Shown here: positions 1 through 8,942 of the stretch, in pieces | How positions within the stretch are numbered: the stretch's first letter is position 1 | How the letters are laid out: every line of letters begins with the position of its first letter | Assembly: GCA_016932575.1 (NCBI GenBank) | Contig: JAFGCO010000002.1 | Span: 1 to 64,000 of the forward strand | Length of the DNA stretch: 64,000 nucleotides | Source: a bacterium | Lineage (GTDB): Bacteria; Zhuqueibacterota; QNDG01; JAFGCO01 | Direction: 5' to 3' | The notes under the pieces: model-generated | Database searches by the model: none | Told to the model about the DNA's origin: nothing | What the model saw: the letters and a program-made list of their open reading frames with translations, nothing else | Made by a program: the position numbers and the translations under genes

Positions 1-1
1 G

Positions 2-75
2 GGGCGATTAGCTCAGGTGGCTAGAGTGCTTGCTTGACATGCAAGAGGTCACTGGTTCAAGTCCAGTATCGCCCA
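2..75 (+). tRNA. tRNA-Val (anticodon GAC)
   Basis: The full cloverleaf can be folded by eye. The acceptor stem pairs 2-8 with 68-74, the anticodon stem is CTTGC/GCAAG around loop TTGACAT, and the T stem is ACTGG/CCAGT with loop TTCAAGT. The loop gives anticodon GAC, which reads valine codons GUC and GUU. The discriminator base is A75. The next bases are CAAA, so the CCA end is not encoded. The D stem has one G-U pair. A T-rich stretch follows, then thrS. Confidence 0.95.
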
Positions 76-128
76 CAAATTTTTTTTATTTTATTTTTAA
101 TAATAGTAAAAAGTAATATTTGAGATAA

Positions 129-2054
129 ATGAAATCATCCGAAAAAATCATTGTTAATCTGCCTGAAGGTCGACAGGTCAGCGTAAATTCGGGCACGACG
201 GCCGGTAATATTGTTGAAATGGTATATCCGGAAGCAGTAAATCGCATAATTGCAGCCAAATTTGACGATGAAATTATCGATCTTCATATGCCTCTGAACA
301 AAGAGGGTAATCTTCTATTCCTCGAAACTGGCATGCCTGATTCGCTGGATGTTTTTTGGCACAGCACATCCCATATTATGGCCCAGGCTGTCAAACGTCT
401 TTATCCTGAATCACAGTTGGGAATCGGTCCTGCAATTGCATGTGGATTTTACTATGATTTCAAACTGGATACAGCAATTACTTCTGAAGATCTGCCAAAA
501 ATCGAAGCAGAAATGAAGAAAATTGTTGAAGAAAATCAGACCTTCAATCGAAAGAAATTGACCAATAATGAAGCGATCGATCTGTTTGAAAAACGAAATG
601 AGCCCTTCAAAATCAGACTGATTGAAGAGATTTCGGATGAATACGTCACTGTATATCAAAATGCGGAGTTCGTTGATCTTTGCAGAGGGCCACATATTCC
701 TTCAACACGGTTTGTTAAATATTTCAAACTTACATCTGTCGCAGGTGCTTATTGGCATGGTGATGAACGTAATGAAGTAATGCAACGCATATATGGCATT
801 TCTTTTCCGGATAAAAAACAGTTAAAAAATCACCTTCTACATATTGAAGAAGCCAAAAAGCGGGATCATCGAAAGCTGGGTAAAGAGCTGGATCTTTTCA
901 GTTTTCATCAGGAAGGTCCCGGATTTCCGTTTTGGCATCCACATGGTATGGTCATATACAATACAGTTCAGCAATATATGAAAGATACGCTGGATCAGCA
1001 CGGATATCAGGAAATTAAAACACCGTTGATTTTAAATGAATCACTTTGGCATTTAAGCGGACATTGGGATAATTACCAGGAAAATATGTATTTTACTGCT
1101 ATCGATGAAAATCCCTATGCGGTTAAACCCATGAATTGCCCTGGTCATCTGCTTGTTTTTCAGAATAAACATCATTCATATAGGGATCTTCCAATTAAAA
1201 TGTCTGAAATGGGACTGGTCCACCGTCATGAAAAATCAGGTGTTTTACATGGTTTATTTCGTGTTCGCATGTTTACTCAGGATGACGCTCATGTTTTTTG
1301 CACTCCGGATCAAATCGAAGATGAAGTCATTCAAATCATTGACCTTATCGATGAAGTATATAAAACATTTGGATTCGAGAAATATGATGTGGAATTATCC
1401 ACACAGCCTGCCAAATCCATTGGATCTGATGAAATGTGGCGTAAGGCAGAGACCGCACTGGAAAACGCCTTGAAAAAGAAAGAAATGACCTATCAGTTGA
1501 ATCCCGGTGACGGCGCTTTCTATGGACCAAAAATTGATTATCATATCCGGGATTCATTGGATCGTACCTGGCAATGCGGTACTATTCAGCTGGATTTTTC
1601 AATGCCTGAACGCTTTTCCCTTGAATATATCGGTCCTGATAATGAAAAGCACCGTCCGGTTATGCTGCATCGTGCTATTTTAGGATCAGTCGAACGATTT
1701 ATTGGGATTCTTATCGAACATTATGGAGGAGATTTTCCTTTATGGCTGGCACCTGTTCAATGCATAGTCATGCCAATCAGCGAAAATCACCTTGATTATG
1801 CAAATGAATTTTATCGACAGCTTAAAAAATCACGGATCCGTTGTGACATAGACAAACGAAGTGAAAAAATTGGATATAAAATTCGTGAAGCGGAAACAAA
1901 AAGAATCAATTATATGTGCATCGTTGGAGACAAAGAAATAGAAACAGAAACAGTATCACTGAGGCAGCGGAGAAAAGGAAATTTGGGAGTTTTTTCGATA
2001 TCCAGTGCGATCGAGAAATTTCAAGGTGAAATAACAAGGAGGATATACCATTAA
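129..2054 (+). CDS. thrS: Threonyl-tRNA synthetase
   Basis: Class II synthetase that charges tRNA-Thr in the cytoplasm. The 641-residue protein has the full bacterial layout: an N-terminal TGS domain (about 1-65), an editing domain starting at HSTSHIMA near residue 78, a catalytic core with zinc-ligand segments (KPMNCPGH, DDAHVFC and LHRAILGS), and a C-terminal anticodon-binding domain from about 540. Length is normal for the family. It is the first gene of a translation block. Its stop codon overlaps the AUU start of infC, which suggests translational coupling. The ribosome binding site before the ATG is weak. Confidence 0.97.
   Translation: MKSSEKIIVNLPEGRQVSVNSGTTAGNIVEMVYPEAVNRIIAAKFDDEIIDLHMPLNKEGNLLFLETGMPDSLDVFWHSTSHIMAQAVKRLYPESQLGIGPAIACGFYYDFKLDTAITSEDLPKIEAEMKKIVEENQTFNRKKLTNNEAIDLFEKRNEPFKIRLIEEISDEYVTVYQNAEFVDLCRGPHIPSTRFVKYFKLTSVAGAYWHGDERNEVMQRIYGISFPDKKQLKNHLLHIEEAKKRDHRKLGKELDLFSFHQEGPGFPFWHPHGMVIYNTVQQYMKDTLDQHGYQEIKTPLILNESLWHLSGHWDNYQENMYFTAIDENPYAVKPMNCPGHLLVFQNKHHSYRDLPIKMSEMGLVHRHEKSGVLHGLFRVRMFTQDDAHVFCTPDQIEDEVIQIIDLIDEVYKTFGFEKYDVELSTQPAKSIGSDEMWRKAETALENALKKKEMTYQLNPGDGAFYGPKIDYHIRDSLDRTWQCGTIQLDFSMPERFSLEYIGPDNEKHRPVMLHRAILGSVERFIGILIEHYGGDFPLWLAPVQCIVMPISENHLDYANEFYRQLKKSRIRCDIDKRSEKIGYKIREAETKRINYMCIVGDKEIETETVSLRQRRKGNLGVFSISSAIEKFQGEITRRIYH
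2036..2043 (+). promoter_or_regulatory. Shine-Dalgarno that fixes the AUU start of infC
   Basis: A very strong AAGGAGGA lies at the 3' end of thrS, six bases before ATT at 2050. No ATG, GTG or TTG in the infC frame stands at a usable distance. This site therefore decides the non-canonical start. Confidence 0.85.
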
Positions 2055-2559
2055 ACAAGACCATATTCGTCTGAATGAAGAAATACGAGTCAAGGAAGTA
2101 CGCTTAATCTCACCGGATGGTGAACAGATCGGCATTAAAAAAACAGAAGAAGCACTGAGTATTGCCGAATCGTACGATCTTGATCTGGTTGAGGTTGCAC
2201 CAAATGCATCTCCTCCAGTATGCCGGATTATGGATTATGGTAAATATCGTTACCAGCAAAGCAAGAAAGAGAAAATCAGTAAAAAGAAACAGCATGTGAT
2301 TCATATCAAGGAAATCAGACTTAGACCGACCATCGATCAGCATGATATTGAATTTAAGATGAAACAGGCAAGAAAGTTTATTGAACAGGGAAATCATTTG
2401 AAAATCAGGATTTTGTTCCGAGGCAGGCAAATCGTGCATCGTGAGTTGGGACAAGCCGTTTTAAAGCGTGTTGAGGATGAACTTGAGGATATTGCAAAAA
2501 TGGAATCGGATCCAATTCAGGAACATCGCAGCATTACAACAGTATTTATACCGAAATAA
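2050..2559 (+). CDS. infC: Translation initiation factor IF-3 (AUU start)
   Basis: IF-3 binds the 30S subunit and rejects wrong start codons and initiator tRNAs. Reading from ATT at 2050 gives 169 residues beginning (M)KQDHIRLNEEIRVKEVRL, the usual IF-3 N-terminus, then the linker CRIMDYGKYRYQQSKKEK and the C-terminal domain with FRGRQIVH. The first in-frame ATG is only at 2230, which would remove the whole N-terminal domain. AUU starts are known in infC of many bacteria, where they allow IF-3 to repress its own translation; that this holds here is inference. ATT overlaps the thrS stop by one base. Confidence 0.95.
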   Translation: MKQDHIRLNEEIRVKEVRLISPDGEQIGIKKTEEALSIAESYDLDLVEVAPNASPPVCRIMDYGKYRYQQSKKEKISKKKQHVIHIKEIRLRPTIDQHDIEFKMKQARKFIEQGNHLKIRILFRGRQIVHRELGQAVLKRVEDELEDIAKMESDPIQEHRSITTVFIPK

Positions 2560-2576
2560 ATGGGAGTGAATAAACT

Positions 2577-2771
2577 ATGCCAAAAATTCGCACCAATCGA
2601 GGAGCGAGCAAGCGGTTTAAATTGACTGCTAAAAATAAAGTTAAGCGTAATAAAGCTTATGCAAGTCATATTTTGACAAAAAAAACATCGAAACGAAAAC
2701 GTAATTTGAGAAAAGGCGGTATTGTAAATTCTGCTGACGAACGTCGTGTAAAACGTATGATTGTAAAATAG
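2577..2771 (+). CDS. rpmI: Large ribosomal subunit protein bL35
   Basis: This 64-residue, very basic protein of the 50S subunit starts with [17 protein letters not shown], the standard bL35 start, and ends with RRVKRMIVK. The ribosome binding site is GGGAGTG about eight bases before the ATG. It follows infC after 17 bases and precedes rplT, the conserved infC-rpmI-rplT order. Those genes are often autoregulated by L20 in other bacteria; I do not see a clear L20-binding leader here. Confidence 0.97.
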   Translation: MPKIRTNRGASKRFKLTAKNKVKRNKAYASHILTKKTSKRKRNLRKGGIVNSADERRVKRMIVK

Positions 2772-2818
2772 CTTTATAAAAAAAAATTAAAAGAACATAA
2801 ATTTTTCGAGGAACAATT

Positions 2819-3166
2819 ATGCCAAAAGCAAAATCTTCCGTGGCCTCTCGAAGACGACGGAAAAAAATATTAAAAGCTGCCAAGGGTTATTGGGGTGGTA
2901 AAAGTAAATTACTTAAAACTGCAAAAGAAAGTGTTGAAAGGGCGCGTCTGTATTCATATAGGGACCGCCGTGTTAAAAAAAGAGAATTTCGAAAACTGTG
3001 GATTACACGAATCAATGCAGCGACACGATTGCATGGTATGAGCTACTCTCAATTTATGCACTTATTACATACTCGGAATATTCATCTCAATCGTAAAATA
3101 TTGTCAGATTTGGCTGTTTCTGATCCGAATGCATTTGCGAATCTAGTCCAAAATATTCAAAAATAG
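2819..3166 (+). CDS. rplT: Large ribosomal subunit protein bL20
   Basis: Assembly protein of the 50S subunit that binds 23S rRNA. The 115-residue protein has the family pattern: a basic N-terminal extension rich in SRRRRKK and AKGYWGGK, then a globular part with [11 protein letters not shown]. Length is typical. GAGGA sits eight bases before the ATG. The next gene, pheS, begins three bases after its stop, so the two are probably translated from one message. Confidence 0.97.
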   Translation: MPKAKSSVASRRRRKKILKAAKGYWGGKSKLLKTAKESVERARLYSYRDRRVKKREFRKLWITRINAATRLHGMSYSQFMHLLHTRNIHLNRKILSDLAVSDPNAFANLVQNIQK

Positions 3167-3168
3167 GA

Positions 3169-4200
3169 ATGGAATCGCAAGTGACAGAAAAATCTTTTGT
3201 TCAGCGTATTCAGCAAATTCAGAATGAATTTGAGTCTGAGTTAAACCAGATCAAATCACTTAAGGATCTGGAGGGAGTCCGAATTGCATATGCTGGGCGA
3301 AAGGGTGTCGTTTCCTCGCTATTTAAACAACTGGGAAATATACCTCCTGAAGAACGGAAGGCTGCAGGGCAATCTCTGAATTTGTTGAAACAATTTGTCT
3401 CGCAAACGATTCAGTCAAGAGAGAACTCACTCTCATGCAGGAATGTTAAACAAAAAATCGATATAACATTACCGGGCGAACCTCATTATACGGGACGACT
3501 GCATCCATTAACCCAAGTACTTCGGGAAATAAAATTGTGTTTTCAGAATATGGGATTTTCCATAGCGCAAGGACCAGAAGTCGAAAGTGAGTACTATAAT
3601 TTTGAAGCGTTAAATATCCCAAAAGGACATCCTGCACGTGATATGCATGATACAATATTTGTGGATGATAATTTGGTTCTGCGTACGCACACTTCACCGG
3701 TGCAAATACGTGTTATGGAAAATCAATCCCCACCCGTTCGAATTATTGCACCCGGACGATGCTATCGTCGTGATACACCGGATGCAAGTCATTCACCCTT
3801 TTTCCATCAGGTGGAGGGATTATGCGTTGATAAAAATGTGAATTTTGCAGATTTAAAAGGGGTCATACTTACCTTTGCACGACATATGTTTGGATCTGAT
3901 ATGAAAATTCGGTTTCGTCCCAGTTTTTTCCCATTTACAGAACCCAGTGCTGAATATGATTTTTCTTGCCTGATTTGCCGCGGTCGTGGCTGTCGCGTAT
4001 GCAAAGGAACCGGATGGGTAGAAATTTCCGGTGCTGGCATGGTGAATCCTGTTGTATTTGGGTATGTTGGATACGATCCTGAAGAATATACCGGTTATGC
4101 CTTTGGAATGGGGATTGAACGTATTGCCATGCTTCTTTTTGAAATCCCTGATATTCGGTTGTTTTTTGAGAACGATATGCGATTTCTCAATCAGTTTTAA
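3169..4200 (+). CDS. pheS: Phenylalanyl-tRNA synthetase alpha subunit
   Basis: Catalytic subunit of the heterotetrameric PheRS that charges tRNA-Phe. It has an N-terminal coiled-coil arm (about 10-90), then the class II core with motif 2 (CYRRDTPDASHSPFFHQVEG) and motif 3 (GFGMGIER-like AFGMGIERIAM). A four-cysteine knuckle (C-LIC-RGRG-C-RVC) is inserted before the last part, as in several other phyla. Length 343 is normal. The ATG at 3169 is almost adjacent to the rplT stop. A GTG at 3181 preceded by GGAATGGA is a possible alternative start. Confidence 0.96.
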   Translation: MESQVTEKSFVQRIQQIQNEFESELNQIKSLKDLEGVRIAYAGRKGVVSSLFKQLGNIPPEERKAAGQSLNLLKQFVSQTIQSRENSLSCRNVKQKIDITLPGEPHYTGRLHPLTQVLREIKLCFQNMGFSIAQGPEVESEYYNFEALNIPKGHPARDMHDTIFVDDNLVLRTHTSPVQIRVMENQSPPVRIIAPGRCYRRDTPDASHSPFFHQVEGLCVDKNVNFADLKGVILTFARHMFGSDMKIRFRPSFFPFTEPSAEYDFSCLICRGRGCRVCKGTGWVEISGAGMVNPVVFGYVGYDPEEYTGYAFGMGIERIAMLLFEIPDIRLFFENDMRFLNQF

Positions 4201-4212
4201 TGGTATGACATT

Positions 4213-6597
4213 ATGAAAATTAGTCTGAATTGGCTTAAATCCTACATAGATTTTGAATGTGATCCAAATTCACTGGCTCATAAACTCACCATGGTCGGTC
4301 TCGAAGTTGAAGAGATTCAGCCGATTGAACCACCATTCTCTAATGTAGTGGTCGGTTATGTGATTTCTGTAAAAAAACATCCAAATGCTGATAAATTATC
4401 AGTTTGTCAAGTTGATATTGGATCAGAGAAATTGTCTGTTGTATGCGGCGCTCCGAATGTTCGTGAGGGCATTCTTGTACCTGTTGTAAAAACTGGCGGA
4501 CATGTGGGCGAGATGAATGTGAAAGAAGTAAAAATTCGAGGTGTTGTCTCTAGAGGGATGATATGTTCCGAACGGGAATTGGGACTGAGTGATAATCATA
4601 AGGGTATTCTTATCCTAGATAAGAACTCGCAGACTCCTGGAAAACCATTTCTCGAAGAAATGCAAAAGTCTGATACAGTACTTCAAATCGATGTGACACC
4701 CAATCGTCCGGATTGTCTCAGCCATATTGGTATTGCCCGGGAAGTCGGAACGATTTTTGGTAAATCATTGCGCATCCCTTCTGAACATGTCGAAACAACA
4801 GATATTCCAATTGACTCATTGGCTGATGTTACAATTCAGGATCAAGATGCCTGTCCGCGATATACTGTTCGGATCGTAAAGGATGTTCAAATAGCACCAT
4901 CTCCTGATTGGCTGCAATCCAGGCTTCAATCTGTAGGGATCCGTTCAATCAACAATGTGGTCGATATCACAAATTTTGTTTTAATGGAAACTGGACATCC
5001 ATTGCATGCATTTGATTACGATTACATTGAACAACATAAAATTATCGTACGAAAAGCTAAAAAAGGTGAAAAATTTATTACGCTTGATGATACAGAACGA
5101 ATTTTGACAGTTGATGATCTGTTGATTTGTGATGGAAGGCGTCCGGTGGCTTTGGCTGGTATCATGGGGGGGCAAAATTCTGAGGTGTCCGATACGACAA
5201 AACATATTCTTTTGGAAAGTGCCTATTTTGATTCTATGACTATTCGGAAAAGCGCAAGACGGCTGGTTATGAGTACAGAAGCCTCTCAACGATTTGAACG
5301 TGGAGCTGATCCGAATGGAACACTTTATGCCATCAATCGTGCAGCCAGTTTAATTGCCGAATTTGCCAATGGAAAAGTAGTAGAAGGAACAATTGATGTA
5401 TACCCCCGTCCTATAAAACCATTATCGATATCGCTTCGAAGTTCATATTTGAAACGTGTACTTGGTGTGGAAATACCGGATGATACCGTAGTGACTATTT
5501 TAAATGATCTTGGGCTGGAGTGTAAAAGTATTCATCATCCGATTACTGTCAGTGTACCAACGTATCGTCCGGATCTTCAAAATGAAATTGATCTTGTTGA
5601 AGAAGTGGTTAGGCATTATGGATTTGAGCACATTCCGGCAAACACAATCAATCACATACAATTGACAACAAATCGGAATGAAGCGCAGGAGAATACAGAG
5701 CTGATTCGTGATATTTTTTGTGGTCTTGGATTTGCTGAAGTCTGGAACAATACACTTGTTTCTGAATCTCATGTAAAATCTTTAACTCCAAATATCAAAC
5801 CCATATCCATTCAAAATCCGTTAAGTCCCGAGACCCAATATTTACGAACCAGTGGAATTGCCAGTATTTTGGATAATTTGCAATGGAATCTCAATAGGGG
5901 AGAACGCAATCTGCGTTTCTTTGAAATTGCTCAAACTTTCCAATACGATACAGAGAAATGTGGTTTGGAAAAATGGATGATTGTTGGCGGTTTAACAGGG
6001 GAATGTTTTCCAAAACCTTATTGGAAAAACAAATCCATCACTGTCGATTTTTATCATTTAAAAGGATTGCTTGGCAGTTTTTTAAGCAGGCTTCAAATTC
6101 CCGATATTACTTTTCAGACAACGAATGATCATTTGTTTGAAGATAACTCTGCTGCGATTTATTCCAAGAAGAAAAAAATCGGCATTTTTGGTGAATTTCA
6201 AAAGCATCTTATCGAATGTTGGAGTTTAAAACAGCAAGCGTATGGTTTTCAGCTTGATTTTGAAGCACTCACTGAAGAGATTCCAAAAATTACAAAATAC
6301 AAGGACATTCCCAAATATCCGGCAGTTAAACTGGATCTGGCCATGATTGTAGACGAATGTGTGTCTTCCGAACAAATGATTGATGCAATATTTAAAAGCG
6401 GAGGAAAACTGGTCGCACAGGTCGATATTTTTGATGTATATCGTGGAAAGCCATTGAAAGAAAATGAAAAAAGCGTCGCATTTGCATTGACATTTATATC
6501 GAAGGATCGTACTTTAAGAGAAGATGAAATTAATCCTGTATTTGATAAGATTATTCAGAATCTTTCAAATAAATTTCATGCATCATTGCGCTCTTAA
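4213..6597 (+). CDS. pheT: Phenylalanyl-tRNA synthetase beta subunit
   Basis: Partner of PheS; it binds tRNA-Phe and edits mischarged Tyr-tRNA. The 794-residue protein starts MKISLNWLKSYIDF, has the OB-fold tRNA-binding domain (about 40-150, with PNADKLSVCQVDIG), the B3/B4 editing region (NNVVDITNFVLMETGHPLHA), the B5 domain, the catalytic-like domain and a C-terminal anticodon-binding FDX-ACB domain (FDVYRGKPLKENEKSVAF). It follows pheS after 12 bases. Its TAA overlaps a possible ATG of the next gene, but that gene probably starts 21 bases later. Confidence 0.97.
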   Translation: MKISLNWLKSYIDFECDPNSLAHKLTMVGLEVEEIQPIEPPFSNVVVGYVISVKKHPNADKLSVCQVDIGSEKLSVVCGAPNVREGILVPVVKTGGHVGEMNVKEVKIRGVVSRGMICSERELGLSDNHKGILILDKNSQTPGKPFLEEMQKSDTVLQIDVTPNRPDCLSHIGIAREVGTIFGKSLRIPSEHVETTDIPIDSLADVTIQDQDACPRYTVRIVKDVQIAPSPDWLQSRLQSVGIRSINNVVDITNFVLMETGHPLHAFDYDYIEQHKIIVRKAKKGEKFITLDDTERILTVDDLLICDGRRPVALAGIMGGQNSEVSDTTKHILLESAYFDSMTIRKSARRLVMSTEASQRFERGADPNGTLYAINRAASLIAEFANGKVVEGTIDVYPRPIKPLSISLRSSYLKRVLGVEIPDDTVVTILNDLGLECKSIHHPITVSVPTYRPDLQNEIDLVEEVVRHYGFEHIPANTINHIQLTTNRNEAQENTELIRDIFCGLGFAEVWNNTLVSESHVKSLTPNIKPISIQNPLSPETQYLRTSGIASILDNLQWNLNRGERNLRFFEIAQTFQYDTEKCGLEKWMIVGGLTGECFPKPYWKNKSITVDFYHLKGLLGSFLSRLQIPDITFQTTNDHLFEDNSAAIYSKKKKIGIFGEFQKHLIECWSLKQQAYGFQLDFEALTEEIPKITKYKDIPKYPAVKLDLAMIVDECVSSEQMIDAIFKSGGKLVAQVDIFDVYRGKPLKENEKSVAFALTFISKDRTLREDEINPVFDKIIQNLSNKFHASLRS

Positions 6598-6607
6598 TGG
6601 AAACGAT

Positions 6608-6612
6608 GGAGG
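6608..6612 (+). promoter_or_regulatory. Shine-Dalgarno choosing the start of the coiled-coil gene
   Basis: GGAGG lies five bases before ATG 6618. The upstream in-frame ATGs at 6597 and 6606 lack such a site, and GGAGG falls within or after them. The start at 6618 is therefore preferred. Confidence 0.65.
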
Positions 6613-6617
6613 CATGG

Positions 6618-6899
6618 ATGGATAAGCAATCCTTTGATATTTTAGAAAAAAAAATTGATCAACTGTTAATCGCCTTTAAACAATTAAAAGAGAAGAATCA
6701 GGGACTTCAACAAAAAAATTTAGAGCTGGAAACAATGATTAATGAAAAAGATAATCAATTGATCACTTTAAAAAGTGAATTGGAGAAATATCAGAATGCA
6801 CAGTTAGAAATCGTTGATTTTAAGAATAAACAAGATCGTGTTAAAAACAAAGTCGAAACTTTACTTGAGAAACTGAAAGAGTTTGAAGCATTAGAATAA
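6618..6899 (+). CDS. Small coiled-coil protein, ZapB-like
   Basis: A 93-residue, almost wholly alpha-helical protein with heptad-like Leu/Ile spacing (ILEKKIDQLLIAFKQLKEKN and further on) and no hydrophobic segment. It lies between pheT and zapA. Small coiled-coil proteins of the ZapB type, which bridge the Z-ring, are often found just before zapA in this order. Sequence alone cannot separate ZapB from other short coiled coils, so the function rests on context. The start at 6618 is chosen from the GGAGG site. Confidence 0.75.
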   Translation: MDKQSFDILEKKIDQLLIAFKQLKEKNQGLQQKNLELETMINEKDNQLITLKSELEKYQNAQLEIVDFKNKQDRVKNKVETLLEKLKEFEALE

Positions 6900-6952
6900 T
6901 ATTGCGGGCGATGCCCATTTTGAGTCAATCGTTACTATTGCAAATGTAAAAT

Positions 6953-6970
6953 AAAACCCGATGGGGTTTT
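6953..6970 (+). other. Perfect hairpin just before zapA
   Basis: AAAACCC (6953-6959) pairs with GGGTTTT (6964-6970) around loop GATG. It lies directly before the zapA ATG, where a ribosome binding site would be expected, and is followed by CCG rather than by a T run. It could limit ribosome access or be a weak terminator. A smaller GGGC-GAT-GCCC hairpin is at 6906-6916. Confidence 0.5.
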
Positions 6971-6973
6971 CCG

Positions 6974-7273
6974 ATGGGTTCTGATAAAAATATCCTCAAA
7001 GTTAGAATTTTCGGCGCTGAATATTCCGTTCGCGGATATGCCGATGCAAATTACATTAAGGCAATTGCAGATTATGTTGATGGAAAAATGCGTGAAGTGG
7101 ATCAATCATTGCGTGTTGATTCTTCACTCAAAATAGCCATTCTTGCTTCATTGAATATAACCCACGAGTTGTTTCATGAACGCATACAAAAAACGCAGCT
7201 GCAAAAGAAACTAGAGGATAAGATTACCAAACTCAACCAATTGATTGATCAGCAGATCTCGGAAAAACCCTAA
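6974..7273 (+). CDS. zapA: Cell division protein ZapA
   Basis: ZapA bundles FtsZ filaments at the division site. The 99-residue protein has the family pattern: an N-terminal globular part with KVRIFGAEYSVRGYADANYI, which matches the ZapA beta-hairpin, an ALASLN-like helix (AILASLNITHELF), and a C-terminal coiled coil. Length is normal. It follows the ZapB-like gene by 74 bases. No good ribosome binding site is seen; a perfect hairpin occupies that place. Confidence 0.9.
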   Translation: MGSDKNILKVRIFGAEYSVRGYADANYIKAIADYVDGKMREVDQSLRVDSSLKIAILASLNITHELFHERIQKTQLQKKLEDKITKLNQLIDQQISEKP

Positions 7274-7331
7274 TCCATTCTCATTTTCTAATTTTACATT
7301 TGCCAGCTTAACAGAATCCTCAAAATTGGGT

Positions 7332-7357
7332 ATCCCGAATTTTTGACGGGATTTTTT
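7332..7357 (+). terminator. Intrinsic terminator upstream of rny
   Basis: ATCCCG (7332-7337) pairs with CGGGAT (7347-7352), loop of nine bases, followed by six T. It has the form of a rho-independent terminator for the block ending with zapA. It ends only 16 bases before the rny ATG, so rny mRNA must either read through it or start inside this narrow gap. Confidence 0.7.
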
Positions 7358-7373
7358 ACCATATGGAGGAACT

Positions 7374-8936
7374 ATGGATTCTATTTTTATAATTGTTGGT
7401 TTCGTTTTATTCAGTGTCGTTACTTTTTATCTGGGTTGGATTTTAAGTACAAGGTTAGGTCAAGGGAAAGTTGCCAATGCAGAAAAATTAGCTGAAAAAA
7501 TTGTATCTGAAGCTGAAAAGGAAGCAGAATCATTAAAAAAACAAAAAATTATCGAAGCAAAGGATGATTTGTTTAATTCAAAACAGAAATTTGAGAAAGA
7601 AATTCAGAATCAGCGACAGGAACTTGAAAAACAACGGAGGCAGATTGAACGAAATGAAATGGAATTAAACAAACGTTTAGATCATATCAATCAGAAAGAA
7701 CAGGATGTTAAACGACTGGATCAAAGCGTTCGGGATCGCCACGAGCATCTGCAGAAAAAGCAGGAAGAATTGGATAAAATTATTGAAACTCAAAATGAGA
7801 GGCTAGAAAAAATATCAGGCATGTCAAACGAAGAGGCACTGAAAGAGCTTAAAGAAAATTTAATGAGCAAAGCCAAACAGGATGTGGCACAAATGGTTAA
7901 AAATATGAAAGATCAGGCACGTTTGACAGCCAATCGTGAGGCAAAAGAAATTATTATTTCTGCTATTCAGAGAACTGCAGCGGATCACTCGACTGAGGCT
8001 ACTGTTTCTGTTGTACATTTGCCGAATGATGAGATGAAAGGACGGATCATCGGTCGCGAAGGACGCAATATCCGTTCTTTCGAAAATTCAACCGGCATTG
8101 ATGTCATCGTGGATGATACACCCGAGGCTGTTATTCTGTCTGGATTTGATCCATATCGTCGTGAAATCGCCAGACGTGCCCTGGAATTTTTAATCACAGA
8201 CGGAAGAATTCATCCGGGCAGAATTGAAGAAGTTGTTCAGAAAACTGAAAAGGAAATGGAAGAAGTCATTACACAATTGGGTGAGCAATCCATGCTTGAA
8301 ACCGGTGTTCATGGATTGCACCCTGAATTGGTTAAATATTTGGGAAAACTGCATTTCAGAACCAGCTATGGTCAAAACGTTTTAAAGCACAGTATCGAAA
8401 TGTCATTTTTAGCTGGTCTTATGGCCAGTGAATTGGGGCTGGATCCGGTGGTCGCAAAACGTGCAGCACTTCTTCATGATATTGGAAAAGCCATTGATCG
8501 AAATACTGAAGGTACACATTTTCAACTGGGTGCAGATCTTGCTAAGAAATATGGAGAGGGTCCAATTGTGCAAAACGCCATTGCCGCCCATCATGGTGAT
8601 ATAGAAATGATTTCTCCGATTTCAGCCTTGGTGCAAGCCGCGGATGCTATCTCCGGATCCAGGCCTGGGGCCAGACGAGAGACATTAGAAGGGTACATTA
8701 AACGACTTGAAAAGCTGGAAGATATTGCTGAATCATTCCAAGGTGTGTCAAAGACGTTTGCCATACAAGCGGGTCGAGAAGTACGTGTACTTGTTCAGCC
8801 GGAAAAAATTAACGATGCGATTGCGGATCAATTGGCAACGGATATCGCGGATAGAATTCAACAGGAGATGGAGTATCCCGGACAAATTAAAGTCACAGTT
8901 ATCCGTGAATATCGTGCTGTTGATTATGCGAAATAA
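7374..8936 (+). CDS. rny: Ribonuclease Y
   Basis: Membrane-anchored endoribonuclease that starts mRNA decay. The 520-residue protein has one N-terminal membrane helix (about 3-25), a long charged coiled coil (30-190), a KH domain ([15 protein letters not shown], about 225) and an HD domain with [10 protein letters not shown] (about 365) and AIAAHHGD. Length matches the family. GGAGGAAC precedes the ATG. The YmdB-type gene follows after six bases, the same pair order as in several other bacteria. Confidence 0.97.
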   Translation: MDSIFIIVGFVLFSVVTFYLGWILSTRLGQGKVANAEKLAEKIVSEAEKEAESLKKQKIIEAKDDLFNSKQKFEKEIQNQRQELEKQRRQIERNEMELNKRLDHINQKEQDVKRLDQSVRDRHEHLQKKQEELDKIIETQNERLEKISGMSNEEALKELKENLMSKAKQDVAQMVKNMKDQARLTANREAKEIIISAIQRTAADHSTEATVSVVHLPNDEMKGRIIGREGRNIRSFENSTGIDVIVDDTPEAVILSGFDPYRREIARRALEFLITDGRIHPGRIEEVVQKTEKEMEEVITQLGEQSMLETGVHGLHPELVKYLGKLHFRTSYGQNVLKHSIEMSFLAGLMASELGLDPVVAKRAALLHDIGKAIDRNTEGTHFQLGADLAKKYGEGPIVQNAIAAHHGDIEMISPISALVQAADAISGSRPGARRETLEGYIKRLEKLEDIAESFQGVSKTFAIQAGREVRVLVQPEKINDAIADQLATDIADRIQQEMEYPGQIKVTVIREYRAVDYAK

Positions 8937-8942
8937 TTCATT

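Noticed and set aside
2-128. tRNA-Val as an integration site of a mobile element
   Set aside because: The genes that follow are conserved translation genes; there is no integrase and no repeated tRNA end in the window.
6900-7373. 6S RNA gene near zapA
   Set aside because: ssrS is next to zapA in many bacteria, so I looked here. The two gaps are only 74 and 100 bases and show no long rod-like structure with a central bubble.
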